DNA of 64,000 bases from Paraphysomonas bandaiensis (lineage: Eukaryota > Chrysophyceae). Numbering within the stretch: the stretch's first letter is position 1; each line of letters begins with the position of its first letter. This document shows, piece after piece, positions 57,134-64,000 of the stretch. A program made the position numbers and the translations under genes. The notes under the pieces were generated by a model, which worked only from the letters and a program-made list of their open reading frames with translations, was not told where the DNA came from and ran no database searches. Where the stretch lies: the NCBI GenBank assembly GCA_965644295.1, contig CBFFRP010000378.1, forward strand, positions 310,001-374,000, given 5' to 3'.

Positions 57134-58785
57134 ATGTCATATAAAATGCGTACAGTTCTCGTCCAGAGAAATATCTGGAGTGCATCATCAGCAAATGAAC
57201 ACTTTAACGACAGGCAAGGGAATGAACAGGTACTTGTACTCACTTATCCTAACAAACATCTTCATTACTTGCAAACAGTGCATTGTTCTTGTCCCTCGGC
57301 CTCCTGTTTTTCCACAACTCTTCTTTACTGTACCTGCGGGTCCATATGTATTGTGGCAATCATGGGGAAAAAATCGTGGGTTACTGTTGCCTGGACTCAA
57401 ACTCTGCTGGGCACCCTGGCACCGTGTTAGTCATATTGTAACGAGAGCAGCAATTACTTATGATGCCCCGACTTATAATGTGCCAACAGCAGACAATGTC
57501 ATGGTAACTGTTGATGTGTCTCTTACGTTCTCCATATCTGGTGGTGAGGACGCTGCGTCAGACTTCGTGTACAAGATCGGTGCATATAATTTTAATGACT
57601 ATCTCTCTTCTAAAACAGAGGAAGCTATACGAGGACTGGTGTATGGAGTAACTCATAACAAGGTCAATGACTTAAGGGAAGAATTCGCCGTATCTATGCT
57701 CGAAAGCCTCAAGTCTAAAATGATGGAATTCGGTGTTCGCATGATGAATGTGAAGGTTAGTTAAGATGTTGTAAAATTATTTAGTCAAGCTGATGTAATG
57801 TGATACGTTATCTAGGTAACTGACGTGAAGCTACCACCAGATCTGCAGTCTCGTCTTGAGAAGACAACCGCATTCCAGACCAAAATAGAGGAAGCTGCGG
57901 TATGAACACTATTGTCGGTGTATGCAGTAATGCCATGTAGCGTAATGTTGTGCACTACGTACTTTGCGTCTTCTATCCTACGTAACATTTGTGTTCAACA
58001 GAAAACGCAAGAGAACAAAAAACTCCTAATTGAAAACGATTCTGTTAAGAAAATCGAAGCTTTACGGAAAGAAAATCACCGCAAGCTTCAAGACCTCAAC
58101 GCAGAATGCCAACGATTCGAGATCGAGATGAGAGAAATGGAAGACGTTCAGAGAGGCGAGAATAAGGTAGGCAAAAAGGGCAGTAAGAATTGTGCGCCTT
58201 ACCTATCTCGTATGTAGGTTTTGGAAACCAAACGAAGAGCTGCCGCAGAGACTCGTATTACCAAAGCGAAAGGAGACAAGGACATTGCTACATCTCAGGT
58301 TAGTGTGACATTTGTGTGTGCTGAAACATGGCACACGTGTAGTATTGTTATTATAAAACCGCTTGTTACAGGGCCAGCGTGAGGCCGAGGAACTTCTTAG
58401 GAGTACAACAATTCGCTGCGAGGCGATGAAAATCAAAGCAGACCAGGATTACTCTACAATGGTGATGGCTTCAAAATCACGTTTAGCTGCGGCTAAAAAT
58501 ACCGCGGAAGGTAATTCAATTCTTTGTAAATTTTGTTGAAAATGATAAGAAGTTGTGTGAAATTGTATGTGTACTAATATTTTATTAATAGGAATGATTG
58601 CAACTGCTCAAGCCGAAGCCGCGGCGGCAGAAAAACTTAGAGAGAAGCGTAAATATGAAATTGAATGGAAGCGATTGGCTGTTATGGAAGAAATAGCAGG
58701 AAAAGGAAGAAGAGTTATATCTGGTAATGCTGCTGATGGTCTGATTGAACAAATAGTAGAATCTGGCCTAAAATCCGGCGCTTAA
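57134..58785 (+). CDS. SPFH/band-7 (flotillin- or stomatin-like) membrane-scaffold protein
   Basis: Seven exons, 57134-57229, 57279-57755, 57816-57899, 58002-58166, 58218-58298, 58372-58510 and 58592-58785, sum to 412 codons ending TAA. The SPFH domain covers residues ~33-215: GLLLPGLKLCWAPWHRVSHIVTRAAITYDAPTY, VPTADNVMVTVDVSLTFSI (the typical T.D.V.V.VD block), YLSSKTEEAIRGLVYGVTHNKV and GVRMMNVKVTDVKLPPDLQSRLEKTTAFQTKIEEAA. A long Lys/Glu/Ala-rich coiled coil follows (~225-370). There is no N-terminal membrane helix, so attachment is probably peripheral, as in flotillins. SPFH proteins assemble into cage-like oligomers that organise membrane microdomains. The exact subfamily is unsettled. 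Intron 6 is phase 1, the others phase 0. Confidence 0.9.
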
Positions 58786-59029
58786 AAATCAGAAGATCAC
58801 ATCAATGACTAAAATGTGATTATACGTTAGGATAAGTAATAGTTTGGTCGGATTAGGTGTTTTACGAATTGTCTCACATTGTTATTATGAAAATCAAGTT
58901 AAAAAAGAAGATACTGTGTTTTTATGTGACTGATTTTAATTTCTAGGACTATGAAACGTAGAATTCATAAAGTAGTGAATGTCCTACTATTAGCAACAAG
59001 GGTTTAAGAGACAGAACTAATTTAGCAGT

Positions 59030-59452
59030 GCAATTTAACTAACTCTGATATCGTACTGCTATTTAACGCTACGAAAGCTGCTTATGCGTCACATAAGCAC
59101 CAACGTTGCAATCACTTTTGCTCTATACTCAAAGCAAACGCAGCGAGCAAGCAGAATGTTGATACACCTGACATTTCGCTGACTTAGAGATTTTTGATCC
59201 TTAAGGTGAACAGCCCGGCAGGCAGTCCAATATCCCGGTTACCCTTCACGTGGACCCATTCCCGGTTGCCTGTTTATTTGTCAAGGCCCAAAGGCGTCTA
59301 CACAAGTGACACTTTTATATTAGCGTCCCTTGTACCACACAAGCATTTGAGTGGGCAGATCTAAATCTGCTGACTAGTTTTCAGGAGAAATATCTGCGGT
59401 ACTTATTCCCCGGAACACCGCGATAAGGTACGAGTCCGACTTTGTTGAAGGT
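59030..59452 (-). mobile_element. Short non-LTR retroelement, copy D (minus strand)
   Basis: The reverse complement starts CCTTCAACAAAGTCGGACTC and continues with the family blocks (AACCGGGATATTGGACTGCC, TGTTCACCTTAAGG, GCATAAGCAGCTTTCGTAGC). The piece AACGTGAGCCGCAAACA is deleted, removing the 3' strand of P2 and part of J4/2, so the ribozyme is dead in this copy. The left end is approximate, and no target duplication was identified. Confidence 0.85.
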
Positions 59453-60429
59453 AGTAGTCCTATTACAAGATATATTATAGTCTCAATACTTACATGATTG
59501 TGAGGTTCAACACAAATATACTCCTGAATATATAAATTGTTGAGAACCATTACCTGATAGTTAAAAGATGTCATCGTGTTTGAGTAAAAATCTTGATGTA
59601 AACGAGGCGGTACCGTAAACACCTAGTCATATGTTGTTGTCAACTAGATTTTTATCTAGTTGACAAGAGTTATATACATACATACACAATATTTCGTTAC
59701 AAGCTAATTTAATCAATTTTACTAACGAATCTATTGTAATCCTTGTGTAAGCTACAAGCTATAGGCAGTCATTTAATTGATAGACACTGTAGCAGTTGAG
59801 TTTTATATTATACAGGCAGGAGACTAAAGAAGAAGAGAGTGTGTTGTGTATATGAAGAGCTACAAGCCTGGTATACGATTAGTGAGTATCATTGTTCAAC
59901 CAAGTGATACGGGAATAATGTAAGAATTAAAATTTACTCGTGTTACGTATGGAGAAAGGGTGGTGCGGGTACACCACCTAGATTGATTGTTTGAACTTAT
60001 GTGTTTGTCGGGTACCATATAATTAACAGTCTCCCTAACTAATTACTAAGCACCATACAAATAATAATTTGACGAGAGTAATATACTACAATATGAAATA
60101 TATAGAGATGAACCTTTATTTAGACTAGTAGGTTCGCGAAATTCATTGGAACACTCACCAGATATTTTATACACTAGCTCAACATCTCTCTTAATTATCA
60201 GCTACGGAAGTAATGTTTGTGTATGTTGGGTAACGTGACATTGCTTATGTACAACCGAAAGAGATGTTTCCATTGAATATTAAGTCATTCCAGAACATAT
60301 TAGATGAAAGGTTATAGAAGTATTATTTAAACTGTCGAAAGAGTTCACCATGAAGTTACAATTCTGCTTATTTGAAATTTTCTATTATCTAGCTCCCAAA
60401 TGATCTTACCTAGCAAGATCTAGCTAGCC
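59453..60429. other. Intergenic, no gene seen
   Basis: Contains a perfect 10-bp hairpin (GTCAACTAGA, 6-nt loop, TCTAGTTGAC) at 59639-59664. No protein-coding or RNA gene recognised. Confidence 0.45.
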
Positions 60430-60465
60430 GTATGTAGCAGGGCTAGGAAACAATATATTGAATTA

Positions 60466-61710
60466 CAATACATTGATTGGTCGCCCTCAACAAAGTCGGA
60501 CTCGCACCTTTTCGTGGTGTTCTGGGGGATAAGTACCGGAGATATTTCTCCGGGAAACTAACGTGAGCCGCATATTATATAGTCAGCAGATATATTGTTC
60601 TGCCCACTCATAGCCAAATGCTTGTGTGGTACAAGGGACACTAATAAGTGTCACTTGTGTAGACGTCTTTGGGCCCTGACGAATAAACAGGCATCCGGGA
60701 ATGGGCCCACCTCAAGGGCATCCGGGACAGGGCCCACCAGAAGGGTAACCGGGGTATTGGGCTGCCTGCTGAAGTTAAGCATCCGGGATGTTCACCTTAA
60801 GAACTCAAAACACCTGAAGTCAGCAGATGTCAGGTATATCAACATTCTGCTTGCTCCCTGCGTTTGCTTTGAGTGATTGATGCTGAGTATGAGTTCACAT
60901 TATTCGGTATCTGTGTGGCCGGCCAATGACCGAGGTAATGCGTCAAACTTTCCTCATGGATGCATGGCAATGGCAATGATGTGATTAGACCTGTCATGTC
61001 TTCTCACACGTCTACTGCCTAGTCTTGGTTTCTCCTGACCCAGGTCATTGAGATTATATCAAGGCTCTGGCACTGTTCTCCAAGCAGTGTCAGGTACATT
61101 TGTGGTGCTTTTATGTTATTCTTGCTTAGTAGGTTTTCATCCGAGCGGGGAAGGTGCACGGTTTCCTACTAGTGTAAGTCACTCGGGAGAAGAGTGCAAG
61201 GTGGATGCATGTGCTGGATGAGTGCACACAATGGAGGGAAGACATTGGAGTCAGCTTGAATTTGTAACAGATTTTGGTAGATGTCTGTTTCATGCGTCAG
61301 TGTGCAAAATTGCACCAGTGAGACCGCTTCGTGACCGTGGGAGGACCCGGCGCTATAGCTACTTTATTCTCCCTTCCAGACTACCTGCTGCTGTGAACAC
61401 CACCTTGAAGAGGGCCCTAAAGATCTGCCGCATATACAGGAGACATATGCCGAAGACACCGACCGCAAGTTGTTTGTGTTAGGACAAGTAGATTGGGCAG
61501 GAGCGTATGATCCGGCTTAAACACGCAACTCGTCGTATGCCCATGTAGCTAACTAAATCGTGTTGTATAGTTGAGCACTTGTCGGTGCATGCAATAGTAA
61601 CTAGATGAGAGTCATGTTATGCATAGTGTCGCGCGAGTTGTTAGGTTGGTCGCGGCAACGCACAAGCTTGCGCTTCTTAATAATCAGATTTTCAATACAT
61701 TGATTGGTCG
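60466..61710 (+). mobile_element. Non-LTR retroelement copy E (long form)
   Basis: Element 60484-61692 (1209 bp) between perfect 18-bp direct repeats CAATACATTGATTGGTCG (60466-60483 and 61693-61710). The first ~375 bp match copies A-D. The next ~780 bp (60860-61640) are absent from A-C and include a frame at 61222-61482 (86 codons, Arg-rich, containing CKIAPVRPLRDRGRTRR). The last ~40 bp (GCGGCAACGCACAAGC..TTAATAATCAGATTTT) are a shortened family tail. The perfect duplication indicates a young insertion, and its position inside the MITE orders the two events. Confidence 0.93.
60484..60569 (+). ncRNA. Predicted HDV-like ribozyme of copy E
   Basis: 86 nt. P1: CCCTC+AAC with GTT-CT-GGGGG (8 pairs, 2-nt bulge). 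P2: GGaCTCGC with GTGAG+CC (60563-60569). P3: ACC/GGT with loop TTTTCGT. P4: CCGGAG/CTCCGG. J4/2: GAAACTAAC with the CNRA tetrad CTAA, whose C would be the catalytic base. The 5' end coincides exactly with the target-duplication border. Confidence 0.75.
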
Positions 61711-62080
61711 ACCGGCCAAAAATCCTATCAATATTGTTTCTGTTAAAGTTGCTCAAAATATATTGTAATTGTACTGTTGGGCCTGTTCAATATCTCCATC
61801 AAAAGTATTGTTGGAGCGCTCTCTAACAATAGTATTGCAATATATTATTTCCTAGCGCTGGTATGTAGTAGACAATCACAACTCAAAGAGTAAACTTTTG
61901 GATAACTAACAAGGGTATAGGCACCAAATATAAACCCGTTAATCAGTATACGTCGTTAAATTAGAATAGTCTCATAATAGAATGCAAAATTTCATGAGAC
62001 GATACTGAGCATACTTCATCATAATTACTGATAGCAATAGCGAAGAATATATATTCCAAAGAAATTGCTAACTACGCAAC

Positions 62081-64000
62081 CTATGACTGTTGCGGTTTGT
62101 AACTTTCACTCAACGACATGCCTCTTACTCTTTGGTTTGGTATACGAGCCTTGGCGCGCTGGATTAAATGTCGCAGTAAAGCACTGCGTTCCTCTCCGGA
62201 TGAAGTCCTACCGGAGAGGAGCTGGCCGTATGCATCCTCTGGACGCACCCTGAAATAAAAGTAATGACAATACAAACACTTCAGCACCAAAAATAATATT
62301 TCAACAGCAGAGTCTACTTTCCATGATACACAACGAGACACATCAAAGCGACATACTTGGATATAGTTGTGCTACCCAGGAGTTCCGGACAGGCCCTGTC
62401 TCCCTCACCGATCTCCTTGCAGGCAATCATAAGATCATATGCAATACTGGAGCTCACCACAGAGTCGTGCTTATAATCCGGGTGTTCAGTCACAAATTTA
62501 CGGATCCAGGATGCCGTTGTCATGAGCCGACCTGTGGCACGACTACAGCACAGTACAAATTACTCAAAAATTACTGAGGTAAGTCTTTCCGCTTACTCTG
62601 AGACAAACTTAAGATATTGGTCCACCTTAACAAACGTCTCTTGGTCACAATTGACGTAGTCTAGGTACGCATAGACCAGAGGTAGCAAGCCTGGGAAGTA
62701 ACAGCATTTGCCATTGAATATTTCATCTAAACTCATCTCCTCAAACGAGTTCTGTGCGTCCCACTTATTAGTGTTGGCGAATGTAGAGATCTATGACAAG
62801 AAACATTTGAGACACAGAAGTCATACCGCAGTAAAATAGAAGTAACTCGTCATATCAGTGTAATGCATAGCAATCATACATCTCATCAGTGGTGAACATA
62901 TACGTGGACGGCTTACATGATCCGTCAGATCCTGCTCCGTGAGCCCAGCGGTCGCGCAAGAAGGGTCTGTCATAGATCCACAAGTGTTATAAACCGCGGC
63001 AACTTTGGGGTCATTAAGATCTGGAGGTGATACAAACCGACGGAAAAAAAATTTCTGAGTATTGCAAGAATTTATCATATGCGCCCTCCTCATGTTTTCG
63101 TCCACCTGCAATAAATTCGTCAAACTCAATGCTGTACTCAAATAAAGACATCGGTGCACAATCTACTCTTCTATATAAGTATACCTTAGACAGAGGGATG
63201 TAGAGTGCAAGATCAAAGGCAAGGATAACACGGGTAATGAGCACAACGAAGACTGTAAAGGCTGCATTCTCAAAGTCTGTGAGGGAAAGCTCCATTGATC
63301 GGAACTCCGTACGCCACCCAATATGAGGATCGTCAGGTTTAACTCTAGGGGGGGGAGGCTTCCAACGTACAGTCTGCCAGTTGGTGGACTGAATATTTTC
63401 AAAGTGGTCCGTATGAGTAGAATCATCCAATTCAACTCCATCCTCGAAGATTACAAGAGGATCGCGAACGAACAGATGAGCGATATGGTGAGCAAGGTTC
63501 ATATCTACCCCCGCATCCAGGAGGGTCTGCCTAGTAGGTTCATCGATCTCACAAGGAATATCATTATACATCTCAAACGAGCGCTCACAGTTCTTATCAC
63601 CACTACAATGGTAAATGTAAGTGCTAATAGAATCATAACGACTCTTGTGTAGGCGTTGTACCCCTCTTCCAGTGAGATCAATAGATTCGTCTGACACGGC
63701 ACGCATCTCAGAGTCATCCACTAATCCCCTTTCAGCGTCGGAGCGATCATCAACAGACTGTGAAATAACTGTCCACCTCGCATCAATGTCTGCAAGGCGC
63801 CCTTTGAATATGGGTGTGGCAGCTGTGAGTGAGAGCATGATAGGAGCCAGGACAGCCAGTTGGTCGTACATGTATCTGCTCTCATCCACATCTCTGGCCT
63901 GGAAAGTCACTTGAAGACAACACATTCCCATTCCAAAGGCCATACAGTCCATGTCAATGTATGGTCGGTCGTCGGGAATCTCTCTTGGAAACCCATGCTG
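62081..64000 (-). CDS. GCLC: Glutamate-cysteine ligase catalytic subunit, 3' part
   Basis: The gene runs off the right edge of the window. Exons inside are 64000-63185, 63105-62917, 62790-62597, 62542-62357 and 62249-62081; phases agree and they encode 517 residues ending TAG. The first visible part reads YIDMDCMAFGMGMCCLQVTFQA, the conserved active-site region of eukaryotic GCL, followed by MLSLTAATPIFKGRLADIDARW. Later blocks are HIGWRTEFRSMELSLTDFENAAF, the FNGKCCYFPGLLPLV segment and GRLMTTASWIRKFVTEHPDYKHDSVV. The enzyme joins glutamate and cysteine with ATP, the rate-limiting step of glutathione synthesis in the cytosol. The first intron seen (63184-63106) opens in frame, so unspliced RNA reads on for ~25 codons. 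Confidence 0.96.

Larger units (their letters stand above)
60430..61868 (+). mobile_element. hAT-type MITE interrupted by retroelement copy E
   Basis: Outer borders: 8-bp direct repeats GTATGTAG at 60430-60437 and 61861-61868 flank inverted ends CAGGGCTAGGAAACAATATATTG (60438) and CAATATATT..TTTCCTAGCGCTG (ending 61860). Eight-bp duplications and CAG..GCTAGGAAA ends are typical of hAT elements. Without copy E and one of its target copies the MITE is only about 196 bp (60438-60483 plus 61711-61860). It has no coding capacity. Confidence 0.9.

Noticed and set aside
62081-62341. Upstream extension of the last glutamate-cysteine ligase exon (open to 62341)
   Set aside because: A TTTCAG acceptor at 62250 and family likeness starting VRPEDAYGQ show that the 62250-62341 part is intron.

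Overview
The window is nuclear DNA from a single-celled or otherwise compact eukaryote. Genes carry short introns (about 50-110 bp, GT..AG, often TATATA-rich), intergenic DNA is AT-rich with many mobile elements, and the proteins are typically eukaryotic: V-ATPase subunit H, cytosolic-type glycyl-tRNA synthetase with an N-terminal WHEP-like helix, RPAP2/Rtr1, trimethylguanosine synthase, glutamate-cysteine ligase, and an NWD-type NACHT-WD40 giant. The lineage cannot be fixed from sequence alone. An isocitrate dehydrogenase fused to a C-terminal EF hand, secreted GH16 and GH25 enzymes and LtrA point to a protist rather than an animal, plant or typical fungus.

Layout. 1-5 kb: the 3' part of an unrecognised membrane protein gene, a family 2 glycosyltransferase (minus) and an aquaporin with altered NPA boxes. 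5.2-10.7 kb: an intact, very young Ty1/copia element with apparently identical 320-bp LTRs and a 5-bp target duplication, next to an older LTR remnant. 12-21.8 kb: V-ATPase H, GH25 lysozyme, LtrA-like membrane protein, GH16 glucanase, TGS1. 22.6-36.6 kb: a retroelement copy, IDH-EF-hand, the 1996-residue NACHT/21-WD40 protein, a second retroelement copy and RPAP2. 37.8-45 kb: mostly transposon debris (retroelement, hAT relic, MITEs) around one eight-exon CCCH zinc-finger gene. 45-58.8 kb: GlyRS, a small gene that reads through an in-frame TGA (candidate SelH/Rdx-type selenoprotein), an ankyrin protein, a cysteine-rich protein of unknown function, an IQ-ankyrin-PH protein and an SPFH/band-7 protein. 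59-64 kb: retroelement copies, one nested inside a hAT-type MITE, then the 3' part of glutamate-cysteine ligase.

The genes are dispersed housekeeping and signalling loci with no operon-like logic. The two strongest unusual signals are (1) a modular family of short non-LTR retroelements, flanked by 10-18 bp target duplications, whose first ~86 nt fit the secondary structure of an HDV-like self-cleaving ribozyme, and (2) the TGA-containing selenoprotein candidate at 48085-48398. Exon models were built by hand from splice consensus, reading frame and protein family likeness. Models in which every exon junction keeps frame and the summed length is a multiple of three are stated as such.
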